Of a stretch of DNA of 64,000 nucleotides, positions 1-12,429 are shown one piece after another. The notes under the pieces were generated by a model that was not told where the DNA came from, ran no database searches, and was given only the letters and a program-made list of their open reading frames with translations. The DNA is from Hamiltosporidium tvaerminnensis (lineage: Eukaryota > Microsporidia > Dubosqiidae), in assembly GCA_022605425.2 (NCBI GenBank), contig CM061254.1, positions 248,001 to 312,000 of the forward strand. Direction: 5' to 3'. Position numbers and translations under genes: made by a program. The number at the start of each line of letters is the position of its first letter. The first letter of the stretch is position 1.

Positions 1-1206
1 TGCTAGATATATTCTTAAATATAAAATATCTTGGATCTGATTTTCTCACTATTTCTATCATTTCATAATCATTTTTATTCGTTACACACAGATAAAAAAA
101 ATATTTTGTTTTCCACTTGTTAACTGTTTGTTCCGCGTTACACCAATTGAAATTAAATTCAAACGTGATATATGAATGTTTTAATAAAATTTTGAATTTG
201 TAATCATAATCTTCTTTAGTTTTTAACGATAAGAAATAATGAAATTCTGTGTTATGGCTAAACGATTTAAATTCAAAATTTCTTAGTGGATATGACAGTA
301 TAATATCTTCATATAGAGCTGGATCACATGAGAACCCAAAAGATATTATATACTGCTTCATTGCAGTTTTCAGTGTCGTTTTCCGAATTAAGGTATCTTC
401 TTCGTATAATACAGATCCAATTGTATCAATAATATAGAGATTATAATTACCAAACAAATAATACGTGTTTTTTCCAAATGCTTCATTAAATAACTTAATC
501 ATTTTGGATTTATCAATATTTTCATTGGGTGTTTCAACTTCTGAGAATATTTTAACGGATAAAAAATCATACTTATATTTAATCAATGTTGAAGTCAGTA
601 ATTGATATGTGTAGGGTATATTTTTTGTTATTCCATTGCTTACATCCTCTATTGAAATTTAAGATATATCTTTACAATGAAAAATTGAGATTTTGCGCAA
701 ACATTTATACATTTGAAATAATAAAAATAGGAAGAACTTAAATCCTTTTGACTTAAAATTTTGCAGCTGTTTCGTACAGAATCTGCTCTGTATGAAAAAG
801 ATGGAGATCATGCAAATGATACCGACCAAGTATGATGATATATTTGTTTTATGTGAAACGCTTTGAATATAATTTGTTTAAATGGAAATTTCGTATTCAA
901 ATCTGCCGTATATAGATTTATATTATATACACTTTAGCTCTTTGATTCAAGATAATTTAATATTGAGCTAGTTGCAAGTTCAAGATGAATATCATAAAAC
1001 ATTAAATATGTAAAATCCATTGAAATTGATTGTGAGAGAAGCTGTTTTGTCTCCATATTATATAAATCAAGTGATTTTTTCATGAGGTATTCTCTATATT
1101 CATCTATATCGTAATACTTCCCAGTAAAATCCGTAGGCTTGCAAAAGCTAATAAACGTACAAAAAACTAGAAAATTTTTCTTGAATATTTCAACCATTCC
1201 GTTCAT
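1..1206 (-). pseudogene. Family copy A: broken secreted-protein family member, cut by window edge
   Basis: Read leftward, this stretch shows the whole conserved layout of the family described under copy D. It has a hydrophobic N-terminus, the block YYDIDEYREYLMKKSLDLYN, the SIEDVSNGI block, the YNLYIIDTI block and the FEFNFNW motif near position 150, and it then leaves the window. The frame is destroyed. There is an in-frame TAA at 934-936 just after NYLESKS, a TGA near 810, a one-base shift near 700 and a TAA at 659-661. By alignment to copy D the start is the ATG at 1,206 or the one at 1,197; the first lies four bases after a CCC (1,211-1,213 on this strand). It is the only copy on the minus strand, so it is inverted relative to the other six. 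The decay makes it a pseudogene with good confidence; the missing C-terminus may continue to the left. Confidence 0.85.
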
Positions 1207-1779
1207 GTTTGGGTTAGTGGAAAATTTCATTTAATAGCAATATAGATTTTTTTTAGATGTTCTAATTATAGTAATTAATGTCATATTTTAAAAAAGACTC
1301 ACCTCGTTTATTCTAGTCTTTTTATTTCGTTATATAATTAACTTATGGTAAAAATACTGAAGAAATTTTCTGTTTAATTATTTGGTAGAGTCATATTTAA
1401 AAAATTACTCTATGCATTTTTTAGCTCGAAGGTGGAGCTTTAAGGAATTTTGGATAGAAATCTAAAAAAGTGTCAAAATGATATACAAAAATGACAAAAC
1501 TAGTTGAAAAACTTAAAATATAATACGTCAAATAACAAAATTTATTTAAAATGGATTTTTTTATTCTATGTTTTTTAGTTACCCTTGAGAATATTTCTTG
1601 TTCCATTTTTTCACCTATTTTTGACTTTTTAGTACTATTAGTAATATTTTAAAAATTGGTATAAGAAAAAAAGTTGTAGCCCAAAACAAAGGAAAATCAT
1701 AAGAAAAGGCTAAAACTAAGCCGATGAGTTTCAAACGAGTTTTAATGAGACTAAAATTTAAGAAAATTCTACCGGGAAT

Positions 1780-2640
1780 CCTCAATTTTACTCCTCTTAC
1801 AAAAACGCTGAATCCATCACCTTGCCAAACATATAATAACACGCACAACTCTGGGAATTGATATTCAACTTCGCTTAATACACAACCCGATCATCAGACA
1901 AAATCTCTGAGTACTAGCCTTAGTGCGACATGAAAAACGCAAAACTCAAGCTATTTTCAAAGGTAAATGTTAAATGCCAATGAATACATTACTCGATTCC
2001 TTAACAACTGAAACGGAGAAATAGTCTCAAATTGTTTTATTTCAGTACGTACAAGATTGTAAGGAGTGACTAGAAATGACTGGATAGAGCTTCACATTTA
2101 CTATAAAGATATTTCGGGTGTGGTATAACCCTTTACGCGTTAAAAAAAACCACACAAAATGTTGCGCAAATGGAGCTAAAGTAATAAAATATCGGGAGCG
2201 ACATGGAATAGCTGCATATTTCCTCCAACCGTGTTCCCCGGATCGAAACCCCTCGGTGCATAAACCCTAGAGATCGTTTTTGCATAAAATCGAAGACATC
2301 TTGGAGAACTAATTTGAAAAGCGCGCCTTACTCGAAAAAAAACACAAGTAATTTGTATGACAGAAAAATTATGGTATCATGTCTCGAATAGTAAATGACT
2401 ATGCTAGAGCTCATATACTCGATTCAATCAAAGGTGCCGCGAATATATTAAAAGCTGCGCAGTAATCTAGGACAAAGCACCGGATATTGAGAAATTCTAA
2501 AATCACTTGACAAGAAAAACATAGAGGGCAAAATCCTCCACTTAACACTGTTTAAAGATCTCCTTGACAATACTGTAGATAAAAAAACTTACCGCGTCGA
2601 AAAAAAATACATAAGACAACCATGTAACAGTTAAATTTGT
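1780..2640 (+). mobile_element. 5' fragment of the R2/R4-type non-LTR element
   Basis: This stretch aligns by eye with the 5' part of the larger element around 24,900-25,720. Shared landmarks include the CTCCTCTTACA stretch (1,790 and 24,913), CATCACCTTGCCAAACAT against CATCCACCTTCAGGCCAAACAT, TTCGCTTAATAC against TTCGCCTATGC, and the later block reading roughly SSSTRFNQRCREYIKSCAQ around 2,400-2,460. All frames carry many stops, so nothing is expressed as a full protein. It ends near 2,640, before the reverse transcriptase region. A fragment from the 5' end is unusual, because non-LTR copies are normally truncated at their 5' end. It is therefore probably the remnant of a longer copy that lost its 3' part. 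Confidence 0.6.
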
Positions 2641-5600
2641 ACTTTTTCGGTGTAACTAAATTTTTAAGGCTTTGGTTAATAAGAATGATTCTTGTAATTT
2701 CAATGTTAAAAGCTTACGATGTATGGAACTTAAGGCAATTTTGAAAACTACTATATCTTAAAATTGTTCCGAGGTCAATTTTTTTAATTCATTTGAGCAT
2801 TTGACTCACAATGAGATAATATTTCATGAAATTGTTAGTTTTTGTTCTAAATAGAATAAAAATAAAACCTTGTCACGTAAGGTGATATTTATTTTACTTT
2901 GGATCAGATAATCATAAGATGATGTTTGATTAACTTTATAAATTAGGAGAATCATTAATTTCAGTTCTAACCGGAAAGCTACTAAATATATGGTACTTGC
3001 AATTTATTCCTCAAGAGGCTAAGAACTCTTTACAAATACTTATGGTATTATGAAAGTTATATGTTTAATTCTGCAATATATGTATTCCGAAAATTTTGAG
3101 GCACATAATCGAAAAAGTTACTCATAAGTTAATTTGGAAAAGGATTTTGATGAAAACAGAGTGTATCTCAATAGAGAAATTTAAAATGCGCAATATTAAG
3201 TGACAATCTATTTTTTAAATATAAAAAAAATATTGAATCTTTCCAAGAACTATATATTTCCAACGGAATGATCTTAAGAAAAAAACAAAAAAATTAATAA
3301 AATGTATAAATATGATGTTTCAGTTTTCTTTCAAACCAAAATAAATGAAAATCAAATATTTAAGTAGTATATTTGAGTTACACGCTTAACTCACGATCTT
3401 AATTTATGCCATAGTATAAACAATTATAAACCAGCTGGTATAAAAATTCGACACTAATATACTTTTTATTATGTTATGGAATGGCTCGCCAATAACAGCA
3501 CAGGTTGGAATCAGAAATGACCAAATCAATGTTGAAATGAAATAAGTCGCAAATTCTTTACTTGTTTTTACCAACTAATGGTCTTAATAAATATTTTATC
3601 TTTACATCTAATCTAATATTGATCAGTATTTGAGGAAATGCTATTATAAACGATGATAAATGAACATTTAAGGTTTCACTTTTATATATTTTAGAGGCGT
3701 AAATTTAAAAAAAATTTAAAGTGTCAATATATTTCTAGCATGTTTATTCTATAGTATACCGTTAATATTTTTTTTGTTGGACAATTAAGCAACAACAAGT
3801 TCATTGCGTAAAATATGATATTTTATTTTCTAGTAGTTTAGGGAAAGAAAAAAAGCAAAATGTTAATACAAATAACCTTTATCTTATCCTAACTTCTGTT
3901 TAAATATTTCGAATTAAATTACGTAATATACATATTTCGGGACAATAAAGCACACTTATTAAATATGATATGAGTTTTACATCATTTTAAATCTATAATT
4001 TACTTTAACGAAATATCAATTTCTTTAAGCCACATTGTACATCAATAAGAATTCAATATGATTTTAAGATGTTATGAAATTATGTCAACGTGTTTATAAT
4101 TTTCTTTTATTATTTGTTCAATATATTTTAATAAAACGTATAAACATTAAAGAAGGACAAGGTTTCCTGTTAATCACAGATGATTTTGATTTAAATTAAA
4201 ACAGTGGCAAGTTATTAATGTGCTAATCTTTTCGAATGCTGTAAGTCTTCAAAGTAATACCTAAATGAAATTCGATGAACTTTTGCTAATTTAAAAGGAT
4301 ATTTATTTAAGGCACGAAATAATAATTAAAATAGCATATTTATTATTTAAAATCCTAATTTACATTTTTAAACCGAAACCGATTTTTTCTAGCTCGCTCT
4401 ATTATTTAGAAAACCTTCGAAAATACCATCATAAATCTTTTCATCAATAACTTTATAAAAGTTTTTTCTTAACATTTGTTGCCGATTTATAAATCAGAGC
4501 TGTTGGTTTTTTTATATATTTAATTTTTTTACATTTTAAACTTATCCAAAATTTAATTTATCTGTATAAGCAGGGATTGAATATGAAAAATCTTTCTTAG
4601 AGCGATGCATAATATTTTTAGGTTTTTTATAATTCCACTAATTAATAAAGAAAACCATGTTGCTTATATTTGAGTCGAAATAATGCATTTCCATTAGTAC
4701 TTCAAGCTAAGAGAACTTTTAAATAAAGTAAAAAAATCTCAAATATAATTTACTATCGGAAGATCTTATATTTATCCTCTAAAAATTTCGAAGACAAGTT
4801 TGTAAGATACATATCGAATTAAATTTGGTTTACTTCATAATATTATAAAAATTTCATACAATCTTTTTTTATTAAATTTATAACCAAAGCTAACGCATAA
4901 ATGAATTAAATGTGGAAAATTGCATGTTTAAATTGTAGATATCAAAAACATATTACCATATTGATTTCTCAAATAAATAAAATGTATTTTGCAATATCTG
5001 AATACATAATATAAAAATTTGATATAATTATATAATTGTCTTTCTCATGCCATAAATGTGTTTGAAAGTAAAAAGGTAATTATTGTAATGATATTAATTA
5101 AAATAACTATAACACATAAACTAATATCTTATTATATAGAGTTATAGGATCGTACTTTTAATATAAATAAGAATTATCTTTAGATTTTTTGGATTTTTTT
5201 CCATTTAAAGAAAGAAATTCTAGTTAATAATTTCAAAGGAATTCGAAGCAGCTACACTTGAATTTCCAATAGAATTATATTATAAATGAAACAGCATTTA
5301 ATATACATCATATTAAATGACCTTTTGATTTTTTATTATTTTCTATATATTAAATATTTAACAAATCAACTTCGAAAAAACTTAAAATTTTAATTTTATT
5401 AGCCTTATAAATGTAATTTAACAAATTAAAAAGAAAATTTATTTGTTATAAAATGCAGTATACAGAATTAATGATTATTATAAATTTAATTTTGTCTAGA
5501 AGTAATTCTATTTCCAGAATAAATTTTAAATTGTTGAGAAAATTGGTATTTTTCGATCTAGAACAATACAATTCAAAACAAAACTTTATATAAGCTATAA

Positions 5601-8600
5601 ACCGTGTTTATATGACATTCTATAAAAGGAAGTAAGAATTTTATAGAATAATCGATGTAAACAAATTTTCCTAATCCGGACACAAATTTGTTCGAAAAAA
5701 AAGTATAAATAGATCGAAAAAACCCTCAAATTATGAAAAATTCAGAAGCAATATTTGCTTTGGGTATAGCGAACTAAGAAAATGAAGATGCTTTTATAAA
5801 GAGAAGAAGCATCTATGTGCAAGATGCCATTATGAACATGATAAAGATACAATGGGGAGGGGGGTTTATTTTTAATGAAAGTTTGAAGATCTATATGAAA
5901 TACAAAGAAAGGAAAAATTTGGTGACGCATTGGAAAATAAGGTCTGTTGTACTGATGGGATTGAAAAAGGAATGCTGAGTGATGGCTCGGAATAGAAAGG
6001 TTCGGCTGTATGTATAAGATCAAAAAAGATTTTAAGAACCGAAGACTTTTCGAAGGAAAGAAATGCTTAATAGTGTGAAATGTTAGCATAGAAAAAAAAA
6101 CAAATTTACCTAATAATGTTCGAAACGAAGAAAATCCCCAGAAATATTGGCTTTTTTATAAAGCAGTGATGCAAACGAAAACATGAAAAAATTGCTCTCA
6201 GATGAGCAGTTCGAAAAAAGAAATACCCCCCTCCCCTACTGAAAAAAAGTTTTTATCTTAAAAACAATTGAATTGAAAACTTTGGTTTAAAAGTTGAATA
6301 TTTTTTAGAAATGAAACAATAAAATTAAAACCCATAAAAAAGAATTAAATCTAAAATAAATAATAAATATGAAATATACTTTAACCTGAAAAGTGGTATG
6401 AAAGAAACAAAAGAGATAACAAGAAAATAACAGTGAGAAATATACATTGATATAATTATCATTTTCTATTCTAGATTATCATACATTTTGAAACAAAACA
6501 AAATTTTAAAAGCCTATAATAAACACAAATTACCCACAACTATTGATCCGTCAGAAAGAGTAGTATATAAATCATATAAAATTCATTATAACTTTTAAAT
6601 AAAGAATATGAAATCTAAAGCAAGTAAAAAAATATATTTAACCCGAAATCACGAAAAAGGAAATTCATAAGATCCGAAAAAAATTATAAGATTTAAGTTT
6701 ACCAACTATTAAGCATTTTTCTATTATACTTTGAACTAAATAAAATCTTTAAATAATTCAAAATAAGTAGAAATGTGTGAAAAAATAGAAAATATTTTAA
6801 TTGATATACTGTTTAAGATCTAAATATGGCTTTAAAGATAATGTGAAATAATGTAACCAAAACTATCCAGCTTTATTCATCACCATTGATATTAAATTGT
6901 TAGTTACTAAGGATCTGATAAATACTATACTATAAATCACACTAAAGATTCTAGAATTATTATCATGAATATTAAAAACATAGACCATAATTTATATTTG
7001 CTCTAATCACTTATAACAAGAACAACACCAATAATTTTAATAAATATATCTATCAAAACTTTCATTTCTTTTCATTATTTTTTTTCATTTATAAATTTTC
7101 TTTTAAACTTTCTAAAGTTTTTGAGCAAATAATAAATTGATATAAAATTTGCTCTGAAGATGTTTTAATAACGAGATTATTTTAGAAAAAAACTTTTCCA
7201 AATAAATAACTGTAATCAAGCCGTATATTATTATAACGCAAGTTTAGAAATGTGTAGAAAATATTTATTTAGATTATCTTTGATTTTTTAAAAAAAATAT
7301 TTTATTATTAATATCAGTCTAAAAAACATTGCTACTTTTTTAAATAATCTAATATAATTACAATTTAAACTGATAAAACTTTTTTAAAACCGGTAAATTC
7401 AATTAAACGCTGGGTTTTTAATACACAAACTATAATTTTTCTGGGACTTTACAGGAAATTTAGGATTATAAACTGCGATAATTTTTAAATGACTTCTTAT
7501 TTCATCTGAAATCGAAATTATATTTAAAAAAAGCAGTAAGTTTGATGAAAATCGATTTAAATATTTGATCTTCACGTTTCGAATCATATTTTAAGTTCAT
7601 TTTTATTTGTACTCAGATTAAATATATGTATTTTATAAAACTTTCTCTACTCATTAAGAAACTGGAATTTCATCAAATTTATTCTGAAATATATTTCCTG
7701 TATAATTTAATTAAGTGCCAAATTTAATATTATAATAAATAAATCAGATAAAAATAAGCCATAATTTTAAATTTTGCGACATATAGGAGAACCGGAATGC
7801 AAAAATATGAAAATACAAAATCTAATTACAATCCTCCTTAAGCAAGCATAGGAGTTTAATTCAATTTCTCGGTGATTTTTTTAAGTCTTTTACTTTTCTT
7901 AACAATGTCTAAATATAGATTAAAACCCGCAAAAATAATATTTTGTTAAATGCTAAATGTATAAACTATAACTTAAATTCTCCAACTAAAATAAATTAAT
8001 GAAATCAAACCAAACTAAAATACATTAATTGTTAAAAGCGCTATGACATGATATATCTAATTGAATAATTTATATATTTTTACAGATATTTTATAGATAT
8101 TTAAAAAAGGAAAATAGATTAAATTTAATCCAGAATAATTAAAATAAAATCTTATTTTTTTATTTAATTTTGTTTTCCAATTCTTTCTTAATTAACTTAT
8201 TCTTAATTATTAAGTTTTAGAGAATTTTTTATGTTGAAAAAGTAATTTACATTAAAAACAAATTTCTATACACCTTAGTTCTTAAATTTATTCTTAAATC
8301 TTACCTTTAAAAAGTATTTTAATTATTATTTATAAGAAGTTACTTAGTTTGATTCGGATTTTACACAATAAATTTATATATAATTTTCTATAAACTATTA
8401 AACTTTTACATTTAAATTGTAAAAAAAGAAAATTTTTTATAATATGCATTTAAATAATTAATTATTTGGCTTAAGTTCATCTAAATTATTTATATTGACC
8501 AAAGTATAGACGTGTATCTAGTTTTAAGTTATGTTGGTTAGAAGACTACTTAAAAATATATTACAAATATCATCTAATCGAATAAAAACGAGATCAAATC

Positions 8601-10500
8601 AAAGCAATAAAACTTCGAGATTTATCAATAAAAATTACTCAGGTAGAATACTAGAATATTTGGCGAAACTTTAAAAGCCGTAAAAATTCCTTCGAAGAAT
8701 ATCAAATCGATTAAAGACTTTACCACGGACTTGTAGGATTTGCAAATTTAAGGTAAAAAGAAAAGTTAGACAAATATAAATATTTTTAAACAAGCCAATT
8801 AAAAAAATGTAGCTAATCTACATAAATCCCACCAGACTAAGTACTACGATTTTCAATATAACTTTCTATATATTATATTTTCCGGCTTAAAAACACATCT
8901 CTGTATAAAAAATATTATATTACCTCTTTTCTAATTTTATTGCAAAAACTTAATAAGATTTCTTTTTGAGCATTTAGGAGTTTTAAAAGTTTTTTTATCT
9001 TAACTAATTAAAGATTAGATAAACGTATTTTAAATTTATTAATTTTTGCTTTGTTGTAATAAAAACTTGATTCGTGGATAATATTATAATTTCTCTTTGA
9101 GGAAAGATACGTACAAAAATAATAAAAAAAATTAAATACTCGTCGTATTTCAAACTGCATCTCTCCTCATTCTGCCCATATATTTTGTTTTACTATTAAC
9201 CAAAGGTAAAGCAACGGAGAAATTTTCTGCGCGTTAATTAAGATAAACGTTATAGAAAAATGAATTTATTTATGCGTTTTTTTGACGTCAAAGAGTATTT
9301 TAGGAAATTTAGCGGGTAATTGATTAGCAACCTATAGAAATAGTCTATAAAAAAAATTACAGAATTCAGATGTTAAAATAATAATAAAATTATAGAAATA
9401 AGATTTCAACGTAAAAAAATAGGAAAAAATAATAAAAAACTATGTCAAAATAGCAAAAAAAAAAATTATATTTCATATTTTTATTCTTTTAAACATTTTA
9501 TTCACCTGTGTTTGGTTTCTTTTGCGCATGTTTTTGACTATTAACATAGTATATTTATGGAATAAAATCTATTAAATATATGGTTCATAATCAGAAAATG
9601 AGTCGAAAAGATTCCTTAAAGTTGTAGGAATAAAGTTGGAATCAATTATTCCAATGTTTCCACTATTTTAAGCAAAATTTATAGGATGAGAATTTGTATT
9701 TTCAATTCTTTTAAGAGCCCAATTTTTACACTTACCACATATATTTATACAATCTTTTACAGCAGTTGATGGCATTCCACAGCAGTTATGATTTGTTAGA
9801 GCGATTTTTCTTATGATGTAAACTAGCTCTCTTATATACTGTTCCGATTATCATTTTAATGACTTTTATTCAAATATGAATCTAATCTTAACCTTATTTA
9901 CTCCTGTTTTTCTAAACTCTTAGTCATTGGTATAAGGAAAAAGATTACTTTTGCTGTATAATGCGTTTTTCTGTTCCTTTGAATGTGCATTTAGACATTA
10001 ATCTAAGTAGTAATGTTTAAACCATTATAAAATCCATTATTATTATATTTTCTCACTATAAGTTTTAAGATGCTATACATAATTGAAAAAAAATATTATA
10101 ATAGAAATCTATGAGTTCAGGTCAAAAATGTTTTATTTTTTGTATATACTGCAATTGTTTCAAAGTTCTTGGCATTTAAGAATGCTATAAAAAACATTTA
10201 TTCCATATATTTTAAAACAACAAAAATTTTGTAAAAATACAACTAAAAGACACAGATACACGGAAAAATAAAAAATATATTTGAATTTGTTTTATATTAT
10301 AATTGTTTGTATTTTTTAAGGGTCCATTCCATACGTTTTTTTAGTTTATTTTAAGTTTCGTAATTATATAAAATAAAGTAGGCAATGTTAAATTGGAAGA
10401 TGTTTAAAAACGACAATTATTTTTTAATTTACTTAATGAATATTTCATTCTATTTTAAATTATAAACAAAGTAAATAGAAAGAAGTTTTATTGTAAATGA
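2641..10500. other. Long A+T-rich intergenic desert
   Basis: Nearly 8 kb with stops in every frame and no reading frame that resembles a protein. The only change of texture is a purine-rich, less A+T-rich island at about 5,740-6,240, which may be a very old decayed gene or element. I see no RNA gene or clear repeat. Confidence 0.6.
5740..6240 (+). other. Purine-rich island, possible decayed coding sequence
   Basis: The island stands out from its surroundings by a G-rich plus strand, including a run of GGGGAGGGGGG near 5,855. A stretch around 5,815-6,060 translates with few stops and contains CRCHYEHDK. It has no start codon and no family match that I recognise. The 115-codon frame on the opposite strand is probably its shadow. 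An extinct gene or element is possible but unproven. Confidence 0.2.
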
Positions 10501-10541
10501 TAGTAGTGTAATTAAAGGAATGCTCTTAATGAGTATTGTTG

Positions 10542-10620
10542 TTAACACCCTTTTATTAATATGATAGATTATTAAGACCCTGTTATTAATAATTAGTATC
10601 ATTAACACACCATACCCCCC
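10542..10620. repeat. Imperfect 30-bp tandem repeat 3' of OLA1
   Basis: Units starting at 10,542, 10,572 and 10,602 share the pattern TTAAxACCC followed by TTATTAAT; the third is partial and runs into CCCCCC. The period is exactly 30 bases. The block lies just after the stop codon of the leftward OLA1 gene, so it would fall in the 3' untranslated region or the terminator. Confidence 0.6.
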
Positions 10621-10638
10621 TACACACATACCTTTTCC

Positions 10639-11874
10639 CTACTTCTTACTACCCCCTCCCCCTTTAGGAGCATTAAACTTAAAGTGTATAATATCCCCAT
10701 CCTCTACAACGTATATCTTCCCTTTAGTATAACACTTCCCCTTCTTCCTAACCTCAGCCTCACTCCCCAACTCATGCAAATCTTTATAATTAAAAACCTC
10801 AGCCGCAACAAAATATTTCTCAAAATCCGTATGAATGACACCTCCTGCCTGTGGCAATAAAGTTTTATTTCGAATTTTCCAACTTCTTACTTCATCCTTA
10901 CCCACAGTAAAATACGTTATCAAATCCAATACACTACATCCCATCCTTACCATCTTATCTATAAACACCTTGGTACCTTCTCCCTCCGAACTAAATATTA
11001 TCGGTTTTACATGTAATATTGATTTTAAATATTTATTTATTTTTTTATTTTTATAATCTTCGTTACTTATATTTGCCAAGTAAACAACAGGCTTTGTTGT
11101 AAGTAAATTTAAAGTACTAATAAATAACACCTCATCATTCGAAAGAGCAAAATTAGAGGGAATAGGATTGTTATTAATAGTATTTATATTAGACGTTGTA
11201 TTATTGGTTGCATTATTATCCTTGCTAATACCAATATTAATATCTTTATGGCTTATATTACTCTTCCCCTTATCAATATCATTTTCCCCCTTGTTGAGAC
11301 ACTCGGTAAGCCAGCACACCTCTAATATATCCTTTATCTTAGCAAGTGTATTATGTTCAAATAACACCCTTTTATCTTTACTGAGATTATTTCTATTTTT
11401 AATAGATTTTTCTAGAATTTTATTGACTAATTGTAGGTCTTTAAAACGTAACTCATCATTGATAGTGATTATATCTCGTGTGGGGTCAACAGTAGTGTCG
11501 TAATGTACAACACTATTGTCTTCAAAGCATCTAACCACATGGAATATACCGTCTGTTGTACGTATATTGTCTAAAAATGCATTTCCTAACCCTAAACCAG
11601 TAGATGCGCCTTTTACAAGTCCTGCTATATCTGTAACGTTAAGATATGAAGGTATTGTATTTTTTGGGGTGTAAATGTTTGAAAGATGCGATAATCTGGG
11701 GTCTGGAATTGATACACGACCATCGGTAGGGTCTATTGTACAAAAGGGATAGTTGTGTGCTTGGACGGAAGAGTTCGTTAGAAGGTTGAAAAGTGTAGAT
11801 TTTCCAACGTTTGGCATACCCACTATTCCCATGGAAAGGTTATGTGATTTGGTCGGTCTTGAAAACTTTTGCAT
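10639..11874 (-). CDS. OLA1: Obg-like ATPase 1 (OLA1/YchF family)
   Basis: A P-loop NTPase of the TRAFAC class. In other organisms OLA1/YchF binds ribosomes, prefers ATP to GTP and acts in translation and stress control in the cytosol. The 411 residues hold the P-loop GMPNVGKST (19-27), the G2-region block NYPFCTIDP (41-49), the G3 block DIAGLVKG (82-89) and the OLA1-type G4 region VVYLANISNEDY (263-274), in place of the NKxD of GTP-specific relatives. The C-terminal TGS domain carries TVGKDEVRSW (323-332), PQAGGVIHTDFEKYFVAAEV (341-360) and VEDGDIIHFKFNAP (390-403). An Asn/Lys/Ser-rich stretch at about 195-242, within the helical domain, makes it slightly longer than the human protein of 396 residues. 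The start is the ATG directly preceded by CCC (11,875-11,877), as is typical of microsporidian genes. The frame is intact and has no intron. Confidence 0.96.
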   Translation of the reverse strand: MQKFSRPTKSHNLSMGIVGMPNVGKSTLFNLLTNSSVQAHNYPFCTIDPTDGRVSIPDPRLSHLSNIYTPKNTIPSYLNVTDIAGLVKGASTGLGLGNAFLDNIRTTDGIFHVVRCFEDNSVVHYDTTVDPTRDIITINDELRFKDLQLVNKILEKSIKNRNNLSKDKRVLFEHNTLAKIKDILEVCWLTECLNKGENDIDKGKSNISHKDINIGISKDNNATNNTTSNINTINNNPIPSNFALSNDEVLFISTLNLLTTKPVVYLANISNEDYKNKKINKYLKSILHVKPIIFSSEGEGTKVFIDKMVRMGCSVLDLITYFTVGKDEVRSWKIRNKTLLPQAGGVIHTDFEKYFVAAEVFNYKDLHELGSEAEVRKKGKCYTKGKIYVVEDGDIIHFKFNAPKGGGGSKK

Positions 11875-11877
11875 GGG
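11875..11877 (-). promoter_or_regulatory. CCC start signal of OLA1
   Basis: On the gene strand the sequence reads AAACCCATG. CCC-like motifs directly upstream of start codons are a known microsporidian transcription/translation-start signal, and the motif stands out in such A+T-rich DNA. Confidence 0.6.
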
Positions 11878-11882
11878 TTTTT

Positions 11883-11978
11883 AATGAAGATTTAATAGAA
11901 ATTTTTAATGAGAATTTAACTGAAATTTTAAATGAGAATTTAACTGAAATTTTAAATGAGAATTTAGTAGAAATTTTT
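11883..11978. repeat. Four 24-bp tandem repeats upstream of OLA1
   Basis: Exactly four units of 24 bases begin at 11,883, 11,907, 11,931 and 11,955. The pattern is AATGAGAATTTAACTGAAAT plus TTTA or TTTT; units 2 and 3 are identical. The array begins only nine bases from the OLA1 start, so it lies in its promoter or 5' leader. Each unit contains AAATTT-like steps, a motif class reported upstream of microsporidian genes. Because 24 is a multiple of three, the plus strand also reads as an open frame with an eight-residue repeat (NENLTEIL), which I take to be incidental. Confidence 0.85.
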
Positions 11979-12429
11979 ATAGGAGGGCGTTATAAGACGG
12001 AATAGTGATTTAATATATATGAGGGTTAGATATTATATAGAAATGGGTTTATAAATAAGAGAATATTAATGATATAAGAATATTATGAAAAAAGAATATT
12101 AATTATTAAGAATAATAAGAAATATAGAGGTTTTCAATGAGCTAAAAACATCGTTGATTTTGTTTATAAAATAGTAGATTATAATTAAATACTAAAATGC
12201 TTGGTGGATGGAGAATAATCAGAGTGAAAATTTCTGGTTTAAAGATTGGGTGAAAATTGTGTTGAAATCATTGTTTTAGTTTTGAGTGAAGAAAAATACC
12301 TTACTTTTTTGAGCATTTAATCCTAATTTTTAAGGAAGAGAGGGCCTAGGAAGAGTCTGAAACTCCTTCGGCAAAGAAGGTTTGTAGTTTTTTGTGTAAA
12401 TTAGATTAAAAACCATGTTTATATTTTGG
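11979..12429. other. Intergenic, no gene seen
   Basis: A+T-rich sequence between the OLA1 promoter repeat and a copy of the roughly 635-bp dispersed element. A slightly more G-rich patch near 12,330-12,380 (GAGAGGGCCTAGGAAGAG) may be older element debris. Confidence 0.4.

Noticed and set aside
11168-11503. Antisense frame of 111 codons inside OLA1
   Set aside because: It is a shadow of the conserved OLA1 reading frame, with Leu/Ile-rich nonsense composition.
11811-12005. Plus-strand frame with an eight-residue repeat (NENLTEIL)
   Set aside because: It overlaps the OLA1 start antisense and is produced by the 24-bp tandem array, whose unit is a multiple of three.
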